Part shown: positions 6,136-12,078 of the stretch, piece after piece
Position numbering within the stretch: the stretch's first letter is position 1
How the letters are laid out: each line of letters begins with the position of its first letter
Origin: Chloroflexota bacterium
GTDB taxonomy: Bacteria; Chloroflexota; Dormibacteria; CF-121
DNA: 12,078 nucleotides
Assembly: GCA_005880605.1 (NCBI GenBank)
Contig: VBIS01000039.1
Span: 1-12,078 of the forward strand
Reading direction: 5' to 3'
Made by a program: the position numbers and the translations under genes
The notes under the pieces: model-generated
Told to the model about the DNA's origin: nothing
The model's input: the letters and a program-made list of their open reading frames with translations, nothing else
Database searches by the model: none

Positions 6136-6998
6136 CAGGCGCTCTTCCCGAGATACGCCTCGATGACCCGGGGATCGGTGCGCACTTTCTGGGGCGGGCC
6201 TTCGGCGATCTTCTCGCCGTAATCCAGCACCACGATCCGCTCCGAGACCTCCATGACGACTTTCATGTCGTGTTCGATGAGGAACACCGTGATCCCCTGG
6301 CCACGGATGTCCTGGATGAGCTGCATCAGCTCGTTCTTTTCCTGTGGATTGAAGCCGGCCGCCGGCTCGTCGAGCATCAGGAGCTTGGGCTGCGTGCCAA
6401 GCGCGCGAGCGATCTCCAGCCGCCGCTGGAACCCGTAGGGAAGGTTGCGCGCGTACTGGTCCTGGTGGCGCTCGAGTCCAACAAAGCGCAGGAGCTCCCT
6501 GGCTCGATCGCGGACCTTGCGCTCCTCGCGCCGAGCGAACGGGGTCCGAAGCAGAGAGTCCCAGACCTTGGCGTGCATCCGCGGGTGCTCGCCGACCATG
6601 ACGTTCTCCAGCGCCGTCATGTAGGAAAAGAGCCGGATGTTCTGAAAGGTGCGGGCAATGCCCAGCGCCGTCACGGCGTGCGGGCGAAGCCCCAGCGGCA
6701 TCGGGCCCAACCCCAGCCGCCGGCGGACCGCATCCGCCACCGTGTAATAGCCCGCGAGTGGAGGAAGGTAATTGCGCCAGAACTCGCGGACCGGGTAGAC
6801 CGATTTGCCGTTGAAGAGGATCTGGCCCGACGTCGGCTTGTAGAGGCCGGCCACCAGGTTGAAGACCGTCGTCTTGCCGGCGCCGTTGGGGCCGATCATG
6901 GCGAAGATTTCGCCCTGCTCCACGCTCAGGTCGACGCCGTTGACGGCGACCAGGCCGCCGAAGCGCTTGGTCAAGCCGCGCGTTTCAAGGATGGGCAT
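6135..6998 (-). CDS. livG: Branched-chain amino acid ABC transporter, ATP-binding protein LivG
   Basis: The second ATPase of the HAAT importer. Features of the 287-residue product: Walker A GPNGAGKT at 36-43, Q-loop RTFQN at 116-120, signature LPYGFQRRLE at 186-195 (the LivG variant of LSGGQ), Walker B LLMLDE at 206-211 and the switch His243 in LIEHDMK. The start is ATG at 6998, with GAGGA at 7008-7004 on the minus strand, five bases upstream and overlapping the livM stop. The frame stays open far upstream to 7982, but that part lies antiparallel-frame on livM and has no homology. LivG is usually about 255 residues; the extra 30 or so are an insert at about 66-108, between Walker A and the Q-loop, with YPVREFWRNYLPPLAGYYTV and a VRRRLGLGPMPLGLRP stretch. 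An eight-base gap separates it from livM. Confidence 0.94.
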   Translation of the reverse strand: MPILETRGLTKRFGGLVAVNGVDLSVEQGEIFAMIGPNGAGKTTVFNLVAGLYKPTSGQILFNGKSVYPVREFWRNYLPPLAGYYTVADAVRRRLGLGPMPLGLRPHAVTALGIARTFQNIRLFSYMTALENVMVGEHPRMHAKVWDSLLRTPFARREERKVRDRARELLRFVGLERHQDQYARNLPYGFQRRLEIARALGTQPKLLMLDEPAAGFNPQEKNELMQLIQDIRGQGITVFLIEHDMKVVMEVSERIVVLDYGEKIAEGPPQKVRTDPRVIEAYLGKSA

Positions 6999-7006
6999 CG
7001 ATGTCC

Positions 7007-8122
7007 TCAGGCCGAGCCACGCAAGTCGGCGACGGCCTCGTCGGAGGTGCCACCCTCCAGCTCGACCTTTCGCTGCGCGCTGGGGAGCAGGCCCTGCGGT
7101 CGCAGCAGCATGATGCCGGCCAGGATGATGCCGAAGATCAAGAAGTTCGAGCGCTGGACGTAGCTGCCGATGTCGAGCTTGGTCAGGAAGTCGATGTTGA
7201 GGGCGCTGGTCGCGCTGACGATCCAGCCCGGCAGCTGGATCAGGACATAGGATTGGATGAAGTAGATCAGCAGGGCGCCCACGATCACGCCCCGCATGCT
7301 GCCCATGCCGCCGAGGACCACCATGACCAGCACCACGACGGACACCGCCTGGAAGCTGAACGACTCGGGGCTCACGATGAAGAGCTTCGACGCGTAATAG
7401 GTCCCGGCGAACCCGCTGAACGAGGCGCCCAGCGCGAAGGCGAGCAGTTTGGTCGTCACGGTGTTGATCCCGGTTGCGGCCGCCGCCACCTCGTCCTCGC
7501 GAATGGCCATCCAGGCGCGTCCCAGCCGGGAGTTGCGCAGGTTGTTGATGAGGAAGAGTGACAGCACGATCACTCCGAGGATCAAGTAGTAGTACGGAAT
7601 CGGATTGAAGCCGAAGTTCCCGCTCCAGCCGAAGACGGCCGGCAGTTTGGGCTGGTCGACGCCGACGATGCCGTTGACCCCGCCGGTGAAGACCGAGGCA
7701 TTCCGAAAGACCCGGGGGACGATCTCGCCGAATCCCAGGGTGACGATCGCGAGGTAGTCGCCACGAAGGCGGAGGGTTGGGGCTCCCAGCAGGACCCCGA
7801 AGATGGCGGCGATGAACGCCGAAGCGAACAGGAGCAACCAGAACGAGATGTGGATGTTGAACTGACCGGACGCCAGGATGGCAAACGCATAGGAGCCGAT
7901 GGCAAAGAACGCCGCATAGCCCAGGTCGAGCAGTCCTGCATAGCCGACCACGATGTTCAGGCCCAGCGCCAGCAGGACCCAAACCCCGGCGAAGGCCGCC
8001 ACGTCGACCTGGGATCGGTTCGAGTCGAGGATGGGGAAGAGCAGCAGGGCGATGCCAAGCAGCACGTAAGGAATGTTCTGGGCGCGGCCGACGGCGCCGA
8101 ACCCCGGCAGTTTGCGCTTCAT
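7007..8122 (-). CDS. livM: Branched-chain amino acid ABC transporter, permease LivM
   Basis: Inner-membrane permease that pairs with LivH. The 371-residue product carries multiple hydrophobic segments (about 17-34, 42-60, 68-84, 93-113, 122-135, 177-193, 225-244, 256-275, 277-297 and 326-341). Family blocks seen are LNIVVGYAGLLDLGYAAFFAIGSY at 55-78, LRLRGDYLAIVTLGFGEI at 117-134 and the EAA-type coupling loop SRLGRAWMAIREDEVAAAATGIN at 198-220, which docks on the ATPases. It ends in a charged cytoplasmic tail after LLRPQGLLP. The start ATG at 8122 overlaps the livH stop as ATGA, so translation is coupled; GGAG is present but only two bases upstream. An extension of the frame to 8209 lies over livH and is not family-like. 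Confidence 0.95.
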   Translation of the reverse strand: MKRKLPGFGAVGRAQNIPYVLLGIALLLFPILDSNRSQVDVAAFAGVWVLLALGLNIVVGYAGLLDLGYAAFFAIGSYAFAILASGQFNIHISFWLLLFASAFIAAIFGVLLGAPTLRLRGDYLAIVTLGFGEIVPRVFRNASVFTGGVNGIVGVDQPKLPAVFGWSGNFGFNPIPYYYLILGVIVLSLFLINNLRNSRLGRAWMAIREDEVAAAATGINTVTTKLLAFALGASFSGFAGTYYASKLFIVSPESFSFQAVSVVVLVMVVLGGMGSMRGVIVGALLIYFIQSYVLIQLPGWIVSATSALNIDFLTKLDIGSYVQRSNFLIFGIILAGIMLLRPQGLLPSAQRKVELEGGTSDEAVADLRGSA

Positions 8123-9030
8123 TTCTCCGGCACCCGCATGCCCAGCAGCCCGGTGGGCCGGAACACCAGTACCAGGATCAGGATGCTGAAGACCACCACA
8201 TCGGACCATTGCTGACCGCCCTGGAAGTAGCCGCCGACGAAGTCGATGATGATGCCGATAATGAATCCACCGAGCGCGGCCCCCACCACATTCCCGATGC
8301 CGCCGAAGACCGCGGCGGTGAAGGCGACCAGGCCGTTGCGGAATCCGAGGCTGAAATCGATCGTCTGGTAATCGAAGCCGTAGATGATGCCGCCGGCTGC
8401 CGCCAGCGCAGAGCCGATGAAGAAGGTGATGGCGATGGTCCGGTTGATGTTGACACCCATCAGGCGCGCGGCATCGCGATCCTGGGCCGTCGCCCGCATC
8501 GCCCGGCCCACGCGGGTGCGCTGGATGAACTGGTTGAGCGCGATCATCAATCCGAGCGCGATCAGGATGATGAAGACGTTGCCGACGCCAATCGAGGCAA
8601 ACCCAAGGTTGAGGCTGCCGCCGGGCAGCAGGTTGGGATACGAGATCTGGTTGGGCCCCTTCAGCAGGAACAGGATCCCCTCGAGGATGAATGAGATGCC
8701 GACCGCCGTGATCAGCGGCGCCAGTCGAGGAGCGTTGCGCAGCGGGCGGTAGGCCACCCGCTCGATGGCCACGCCGAGCAAGCCATTGAGGCTCATGGCC
8801 ACCAGGAACACCAGGATGACGCCAGGGATGAGCAGCGCCGGCGGTGCGTGCTGCAGGCCGAGGATGCTGATTAGCGTTAGGCCGATGAAGCCGCCGACGG
8901 TGAAGATGTCGCCATGGGCGAAGTTGATCAGCTCGATGATCCCGTAGACCATGGTGTAGCCCAACGCGATCAGGGCGAAGATGGCCCCGTCGGTCAGGCC
9001 CAGGATCAGCTGGTCGGCAAAGAACCTCAT
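8119..9030 (-). CDS. livH: Branched-chain amino acid ABC transporter, permease LivH
   Basis: Inner-membrane permease of the HAAT importer. Its 303 residues match the family length. N-terminal QLILGLTDGAIFALIALGYTMVYGIIELINFAHGD (7-41) is the hallmark LivH start block; VAYRPLRNAPRLAPLITAVGISFILE (92-117) and the EAA-type loop VGRAMRATAQDRDAARLMGVN (174-194) follow, and it ends in VFRPTGLLGMRVPEK. About eight membrane segments are visible. The ATG at 9030 has an AGAAGGG stretch just before it, closer than ideal for a ribosome site. It is separated from livK by 121 bases containing a strong hairpin, unlike the tight coupling of livH-livM-livG-livF, which suggests that permease and ATPases are made at lower levels than the binding protein. 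Confidence 0.96.
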   Translation of the reverse strand: MRFFADQLILGLTDGAIFALIALGYTMVYGIIELINFAHGDIFTVGGFIGLTLISILGLQHAPPALLIPGVILVFLVAMSLNGLLGVAIERVAYRPLRNAPRLAPLITAVGISFILEGILFLLKGPNQISYPNLLPGGSLNLGFASIGVGNVFIILIALGLMIALNQFIQRTRVGRAMRATAQDRDAARLMGVNINRTIAITFFIGSALAAAGGIIYGFDYQTIDFSLGFRNGLVAFTAAVFGGIGNVVGAALGGFIIGIIIDFVGGYFQGGQQWSDVVVFSILILVLVFRPTGLLGMRVPEK

Positions 9031-9047
9031 CCCTTCTCTTGGCCGTC

Positions 9048-9072
9048 CGGCAGCGCGATCGGTCGGCTGCCG
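9048..9072 (-). promoter_or_regulatory. Small inverted repeat in the livH leader
   Basis: CGGCAGC (9048-9054) and GCTGCCG (9066-9072) are perfect 7-base arms around an 11-base loop, 18 bases upstream of the livH ATG on the minus strand. It could be a minor leader stem or an operator; nothing else supports a role. Confidence 0.3.
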
Positions 9073-9106
9073 AACAGTGTAGCCAGCCGGCCCGTCGGGT
9101 TCAAGG

Positions 9107-9139
9107 ATGAGGGGCAGGGCGCGGTGCCCTACCCCTCAT
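9107..9139 (-). terminator. 14-bp hairpin between livK and livH (attenuator or mRNA-stabilising stem)
   Basis: ATGAGGGGCAGGGC (9107-9120) and GCCCTACCCCTCAT (9126-9139) pair over 14 positions with one mismatch around the loop GCGGT. On the minus strand it starts 12 bases after the livK stop. No T-run follows (CCTTGAACC), so it is at best a partial terminator. Such stems after a binding-protein gene commonly protect its 3' end and lower downstream expression; that role is inferred. The GGGGCAGGGC...GCCCTACCCC pattern also resembles dispersed palindromic repeats. Confidence 0.7.
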
Positions 9140-9151
9140 GACATCTGCCTC

Positions 9152-10417
9152 TTAGGAGACGGTGACCTGGTCGACGAAGGTCCCGCCGGTGTCGTTGGCG
9201 GAGGCCCACTTGTAGATCGTGATGATCTTCAAGCTGGTGTCGCCGTTGGCGTCGAAGCTCGTGGTCCCGATGACACCCTTGTAGTTCTGGGTCTTGGCGA
9301 CCTGGGCGGTCACCTGGTCACGGGTTGGCATGCTGCCGCCGGCGTCATCGATCGCTCGGCCGAGGGCCGCGATGATGATTTTGGCCGCGTCGTAAGCCTG
9401 CGCGCTGTAGGCCCCCACGTCCTGGCTGTACTCCTTCTTGTAGTCAGCGTTGAACTGCTGGGCGGTCGACAGCTTCTGCGGGTACGGGCCGGCGACGGTG
9501 AAGTAGCTGTTGTTGGCGTTGTCGCCCGCGTCCTTGGCGAACTGGTTGCCCGAGATCCCGTCACCTGCGACGTAGGGGACATCCAGGAGGCCGAGCATCT
9601 GCTTGCGGATCTGGCCACCCTTGGTTGCCGTGGTGCCGCCGAAGAAGATGACATCGGCGCCCAGCGACTTGGCGCGGTTGATCTGGTTCTTGAAGTCGTT
9701 GGTCGAGCCTGGATCGAAGCCGCCCAGGTCCGAGTTCAGCACGGTGCCGCCGTCCTTCGCGAACTGCGCCGCGAAGTTCTTGGCGATGCCGAGCCCGTAG
9801 GTCTGCTGGTCATTGAAGACGTAGACCTTCTTCTTGCCCAGCTTGTTGTAGGCGTAGTCCGCCGCGGCCGGACCCTGGATCAAGTCGGTGGTGCAAACGC
9901 GGAAGTAGTTATTGCCACCCTTGGGACGGAGCTTGGCGGCCTGCCCGGCGCAGTGGCCGTCGGGCGGCTCCTGGGTCAGGCATTCGTTGGTGTTGGCCGG
10001 GCTGATCATGGCGAGGCCGGCGGTATTCGCGATCGGCATCTCGGCGCGGGCCACGCTGCTGTTGAAGGGCCCGACCATGCCGAGCACGGCCGAGTCGGCG
10101 ACGAACTGCTGGACGTTCTTGGCGCCCTGCCCGGGATCGTGCGCCCCGTTGACGGCGTCATCCAGCGGGAACGACGCCAAGGTGAAACAAGCATCGGAGT
10201 GGCTCGAGGCCCCGCACACTTTCCCGGCCAGCTTGACGGCCAGCTTGGCGCCGTTCTGGGTCGGCTGCCCATCCGAGGCGTCGGAACCGCTGACCGGCAG
10301 GTCGATGCCGATCTTGATGGTTCCCTTGATCGTCTGACCGGTTCCGCCTGACGTGCCGCAGGCCGCCAGCGCCACGCTCGCGACGGCAAGCCCGGCGAGC
10401 AACTTCGGCAATCTCAT
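9152..10417 (-). CDS. livK: Branched-chain amino acid ABC transporter, substrate-binding lipoprotein LivK type
   Basis: Extracytoplasmic ligand-binding protein of the HAAT importer, family Peripla_BP_6 (type I fold). The 421-residue product begins with a lipoprotein signal, MRLPKLLAGLAVASVALAAC, with lipobox LAAC and lipidated Cys20, then a Gly/Thr/Ser linker and the mature domain from IKIGIDLPVSGSDASDGQPTQNGAKLAV. Typical blocks are VLGMVGPFNSSVARAEMPIAN (111-131), VYVFNDQQTYGLGIAKNFAAQFAKDGG (198-224), GADVIFFGG (253-261) and GAYSAQAYDAAKIIIAAL (335-352). Mature-part cysteines at 68/77 and 146/156 could form two disulfides; Cys175 would be left over. The ATG at 10417 has AAGGAGGA at 10430-10423 on the minus strand, an excellent ribosome site; the frame runs on to 10507 without signal-like sequence, so I reject the longer start. 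A sigma-70-type promoter lies upstream. The ligand is not certain. Confidence 0.95.
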   Translation of the reverse strand: MRLPKLLAGLAVASVALAACGTSGGTGQTIKGTIKIGIDLPVSGSDASDGQPTQNGAKLAVKLAGKVCGASSHSDACFTLASFPLDDAVNGAHDPGQGAKNVQQFVADSAVLGMVGPFNSSVARAEMPIANTAGLAMISPANTNECLTQEPPDGHCAGQAAKLRPKGGNNYFRVCTTDLIQGPAAADYAYNKLGKKKVYVFNDQQTYGLGIAKNFAAQFAKDGGTVLNSDLGGFDPGSTNDFKNQINRAKSLGADVIFFGGTTATKGGQIRKQMLGLLDVPYVAGDGISGNQFAKDAGDNANNSYFTVAGPYPQKLSTAQQFNADYKKEYSQDVGAYSAQAYDAAKIIIAALGRAIDDAGGSMPTRDQVTAQVAKTQNYKGVIGTTSFDANGDTSLKIITIYKWASANDTGGTFVDQVTVS

Positions 10418-10478
10418 ATACGTCCTCCTTCCAAATGGTGAAATGCTTCCCGAACTCCCGCTGCCCGAAGGCGTGCTC

Positions 10479-10507
10479 TTTATACAACCTTGCCCCAGCC
10501 CCTGCAA
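10479..10507 (-). promoter_or_regulatory. Sigma-70-type promoter of the liv operon
   Basis: On the minus strand TTGCAG (10507-10502), 17 bases, TATAAA (10484-10479). Spacing is ideal and 10 of 12 hexamer bases match consensus. Transcription would begin near 10472, leaving a leader of about 55 bases with the strong Shine-Dalgarno. This is the only convincing promoter for livKHMGF. Confidence 0.75.
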
Positions 10508-10520
10508 CTAAATGGGCAAG
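10489..10520. promoter_or_regulatory. Inverted repeat CTTGCCC-N18-GGGCAAG across the liv promoter
   Basis: Perfect 7-base arms at 10489-10495 and 10514-10520 lie either side of the -35 hexamer of the livK promoter. One arm falls in the promoter spacer and the other just upstream of -35. Arm centres are 25 bases apart. The placement fits an operator for a repressor or activator of amino acid uptake, but no regulator gene is visible in the window. Confidence 0.4.
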
Positions 10521-10609
10521 TCTTCTAATACCACTTAATAATCGCGGGGCCTTTTGCACAAGCATCAAGCGTGTCCCCCGTTGTGATGCCTGGCAAGTCG
10601 TACGCGGGC

Positions 10610-10639
10610 TTGACAACGCTTTTCAACCGCGCGTAGGGT
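10610..10639 (+). promoter_or_regulatory. Promoter of the TPR protein gene
   Basis: A consensus -35 TTGACA (10610-10615) is followed after 18 bases by TAGGGT (10634-10639). AGGAGGG at 10653-10659 follows, six bases before the TTG at 10666. Transcription would start near 10646. It is divergent from the liv promoter, with about 100 bases between the two -35 elements. Confidence 0.65.
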
Positions 10640-10665
10640 ATACGACGCATTCAGGAGGGCAAGCG

Positions 10666-11499
10666 TTGGCCGAATTCGCAGAGCGCATCAAGCCTCGGGC
10701 CCAGTACGTCGACGAGGCGATCGAGCTGGCCCTGGCGAGCAAATGGACGGAAGCGGTCCAGGTCAATCGAGGGATCATGGATCGGTTCGGCCCGGACGAG
10801 GACACCCTCAACCGGTTGGGCAAGGCGTACACGGAACTCGGCCAGCCTGAGAACGCCATCGATGCCTACAAGAGCACCCTCAAGCTCAACCCCCTGAACC
10901 CGATCGCCGTCAAGAACCTGGCCAAGCTCCAGGCGCTTCGCGGCGGCCAGTCCGTTCCCACTTCGAAGGCGAAGGTGAATGTCGATGCCTTCATCGAGGA
11001 GACCGGCAAGACTGCCCTCACCGCACTCCACCTGCACGCCGAGGGTGATCCCTGCGCCAAGGTCTCCGGCGGCGACCCGGTGAAGCTGATCGTGGCCGGC
11101 GACACCATGAACGTCGAGACATCGCGGGGCGTCTACCTGGGCCATCTCGAGCACGCCCTTGGGCGTCGCCTGATCAAGTTCCTCGAAGGCGGCAACCGCT
11201 ACTCGGGCGCCGTCGCCTCCTGTGACACCGGCGGGGTCAAGGTCATCGTCCGCGAGACCTACCAGGATCCAAAGTTCTTCGGGCGGCCGTCATTCCCGAT
11301 CAAGAAGGCAGGCCGTGACGAGTTCCGGCCCTACGCCAAGGATTCGCTGCTCAACCGGGCCGCCGATGCCGAGGAGACCGAGGAGGACGGCGAAGAGCCC
11401 GCCGAGGAACTGGACGGCATGCATACCGTGGAATCCGCCGAGGACGAGGTAGAAGTTCCCGAGGCCGACGAAGACTCCCGCAAAGAAGACATCTACTAG
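10666..11499 (+). CDS. TPR-repeat protein with a basic central domain and an acidic tail
   Basis: A 277-residue protein, probably cytosolic (no signal or membrane segment). A TPR motif is clear at about 45-78 (DEDTLNRLGKAYTELGQPEN then AIDAYKSTLKLNPLN), with a weaker helical pair before it (12-44). A linker at 93-104 leads to a domain of about 100 residues (105-212) containing GDPVKLIVAGDTMNVETSRG, YLGHLEHALGRRLIKFLEGG and YSGAVASCDTGGVKVIVRET. This beta-rich 'G-x-LG-L-x-x-x-A...G' pattern reminds me of HIRAN-like domains, a tentative comparison only. Residues 236-277 are almost wholly Glu/Asp. The start is TTG 10666: it has an AGGAGGG ribosome site six bases upstream and a TTGACA promoter; the frame is open further upstream, through the intergenic region, without homology. 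It converges on the DUF2087 gene, sharing CTAG 11496-11499. Its partner is unknown; nucleic-acid or protein binding is an inference. Confidence 0.85.
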   Translation: MAEFAERIKPRAQYVDEAIELALASKWTEAVQVNRGIMDRFGPDEDTLNRLGKAYTELGQPENAIDAYKSTLKLNPLNPIAVKNLAKLQALRGGQSVPTSKAKVNVDAFIEETGKTALTALHLHAEGDPCAKVSGGDPVKLIVAGDTMNVETSRGVYLGHLEHALGRRLIKFLEGGNRYSGAVASCDTGGVKVIVRETYQDPKFFGRPSFPIKKAGRDEFRPYAKDSLLNRAADAEETEEDGEEPAEELDGMHTVESAEDEVEVPEADEDSRKEDIY

Positions 11500-11774
11500 C
11501 CGACGCGCCAGTAGACGCCGTCCGTCCGGTTCAGCAGCTCGCGTTCGACCAGCGCGCGCCGCAGCTGGCAGTGGTCGGGCCAGAACTCCCGCAGGATGGC
11601 GTCCACCTCTACCTCAGCCAGGCGCTTGCCGGGTGGAAACGCCCGCGCCACTTCGGCGAGGACGAGCCGGCGGCGACTTTCGCGAGCCGGCCACTGGACG
11701 ATCCGGCCATCCCGCCAGAACGGGCGCAGCTTCCGCATCTCCTCGGCAGCCGCGTTCCGCAAGGCGGTGGCCAC
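11496..11774 (-). CDS. Small DUF2087-domain protein
   Basis: A 92-residue protein whose sequence from about residue 16 matches what I know of DUF2087: LRPFWRDGRIVQWPARESRRRLVLAEVARAFPPGKRLAEVEVDAILREFWPDHCQLRRALVERELLNRTDGVYWRV. The pattern 'F-x-D-G-x-I ... P ... R-x-x-VL ... F ... E-x-E-V-x-x-x-L ... D-x-x-x-LRR-x-LV-x-x-x-LL-x-R' is a small winged-helix-like fold, often fused to ArsR-type regulators, so DNA binding or regulation is likely but unproven. Start: GTG at 11774 is the first start after an in-frame TGA (11780-11778), and a -10-like TACAAT (11785-11780) sits five bases ahead of it, hinting at leaderless expression. The ATG at 11738 (residue 13) is the alternative. It is divergent from coaX and interlocked with the TPR gene at its stop. 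Confidence 0.82.
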   Translation of the reverse strand: MATALRNAAAEEMRKLRPFWRDGRIVQWPARESRRRLVLAEVARAFPPGKRLAEVEVDAILREFWPDHCQLRRALVERELLNRTDGVYWRVG

Positions 11775-11812
11775 GCCTCATTGTAAAAACCAAAGCCGTC
11801 GTTCAGCGCGGG

Positions 11813-11818
11813 TAGACT
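11813..11818 (+). promoter_or_regulatory. -10 element of leaderless coaX
   Basis: TAGACT ends seven bases before the coaX ATG at 11826, the same hexamer and spacing as upstream of the gene at 4571. There is no Shine-Dalgarno between it and the ATG and no clear -35. Transcription would begin at or beside the start codon. Confidence 0.5.
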
Positions 11819-11825
11819 GACGGCG

Positions 11826-12078
11826 ATGTTGCTGGCGATCGACCTCGGGAACACGAACCTGGCGTTCGGGCTCTTCGAGGGAGATGCGCTGCGGCACGAC
11901 TGGCGCCTCGCGACCCGGCGGGACAGCATGCCCGATGAACTCGGGCTGCTGATGGTGCAGCTGATCCGGCAAGAGGGGATCGATCCGAAGAGCGTCGATG
12001 CTGTGGTGGTGGCCAGCGTCGTTCCTCCACTAAACGCCAGCCTGGTCCAGGCGATCGAGCGCTATTTCGGCAAGGAGC
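11826..12078 (+). CDS. coaX: Type III pantothenate kinase, N-terminal part
   Basis: Phosphorylates pantothenate with ATP in the first committed step of coenzyme A synthesis; the type III enzyme belongs to the ASKHA (acetate/sugar kinase-Hsp70-actin) fold, is not inhibited by CoA and often needs a monovalent cation. The first 84 codons are visible, the gene running off the window's right edge. Seen: phosphate-loop motif MLLAIDLGNTNLAFGLF at 1-17 with Asp6 and GNTN at 8-11, then WRLATRRDSMPDELG (26-40), the family's TxRxxTxDE block with Ser in place of the second Thr, and VDAVVVASVVPPLN (58-71). The ATG is supported by the position of the phosphate-loop and by the leaderless -10 at 11813. Full length in the family is about 255 residues. 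In many genomes coaX lies near birA, lysS or nadC; none of these is visible here. Confidence 0.95.
   Translation, partial: MLLAIDLGNTNLAFGLFEGDALRHDWRLATRRDSMPDELGLLMVQLIRQEGIDPKSVDAVVVASVVPPLNASLVQAIERYFGKE

Noticed and set aside
6999..7982. Long N-terminal extension of livG
   Set aside because: It overlaps livM in another frame and reads as Arg/Pro/Gly-rich sequence; the ATG at 6998 with GAGGA upstream fits the family start.
9107..10351. A 414-codon open frame on the plus strand over livK
   Set aside because: Antisense to a lipoprotein gene with signal peptide, ribosome site and promoter; the translation is Gly/Val/Arg-rich with no family.
10530..10560. An intrinsic terminator or small RNA gene in the divergent spacer (GCGGGGCC then TTTT)
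   Set aside because: No stable stem with the T-run could be drawn, and no gene points into it that would need termination.
10435..10665. N-terminal extension of the TPR protein across the divergent promoter region
   Set aside because: It would make the promoters and ribosome site coding; the TTG at 10666 has AGGAGGG six bases upstream.

Overview
The window is high-GC, tightly packed bacterial DNA. Almost all of it is coding: genes overlap by 1 to 8 bases or sit within about 15 bases of each other, and no stretch without a gene exceeds 300 bases. Start codons are ATG, GTG and TTG. Two genes look leaderless, with a TAGACT -10 element exactly 7 bases before the ATG, a habit of high-GC Gram-positive-like and Chloroflexota-like lineages. 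Together with a type III pantothenate kinase, a DUF2087 protein and a Liv-type transporter, this suggests a soil-type Chloroflexota, Dormibacterota or actinobacterial relative. The phylum call is inference and of low confidence.

Region 1 (1-4434, + strand) is a five-gene nucleotide-sugar cassette: the C-terminal part of a GDP-4-keto-6-deoxy-D-mannose reductase (rmd-like), mannose-1-phosphate guanylyltransferase (manC), GDP-mannose 4,6-dehydratase (gmd), a phosphoglucomutase/phosphomannomutase, and a cupin of the type II mannose-6-phosphate isomerase family. Together they could take fructose-6-phosphate to GDP-D-rhamnose for surface glycans. The cupin reading frame enters a G-rich hairpin/G-quadruplex repeat directly after the mutase stop codon, and its start codon is unclear.

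Region 2 (4435-5428, + strand) is a short regulatory island followed by an unrecognised membrane protein with about nine membrane segments. The island holds tandem DnaA-box-like 9-mers, a 20-base AT-rich palindrome and a leaderless-type promoter.

Region 3 (5425-10417, - strand) is a complete branched-chain amino acid type (HAAT) ABC transporter in the order livK-livH-livM-livG-livF. A good sigma-70-type promoter and a strong Shine-Dalgarno precede livK, and a 14-bp hairpin lies between livK and livH, which probably sets the ratio of binding protein to permease. livF ends tail-to-tail with the membrane-protein gene, the two stop codons interlocking in one CTAG.

Region 4 (10418-12078) starts with a 248-base divergent promoter region. 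Next is a + strand TPR protein with a strictly acidic tail and a central domain I could only tentatively compare to HIRAN. It converges on a small DUF2087 gene, again through a shared CTAG, and the start of coaX is divergent from that gene and runs off the window.

No tRNA, rRNA, CRISPR, transposase or phage gene was seen. The less-described parts are the 4435-4570 regulatory island with its orphan membrane protein, the repeat-interrupted cupin start, and the TPR/acidic-tail protein.
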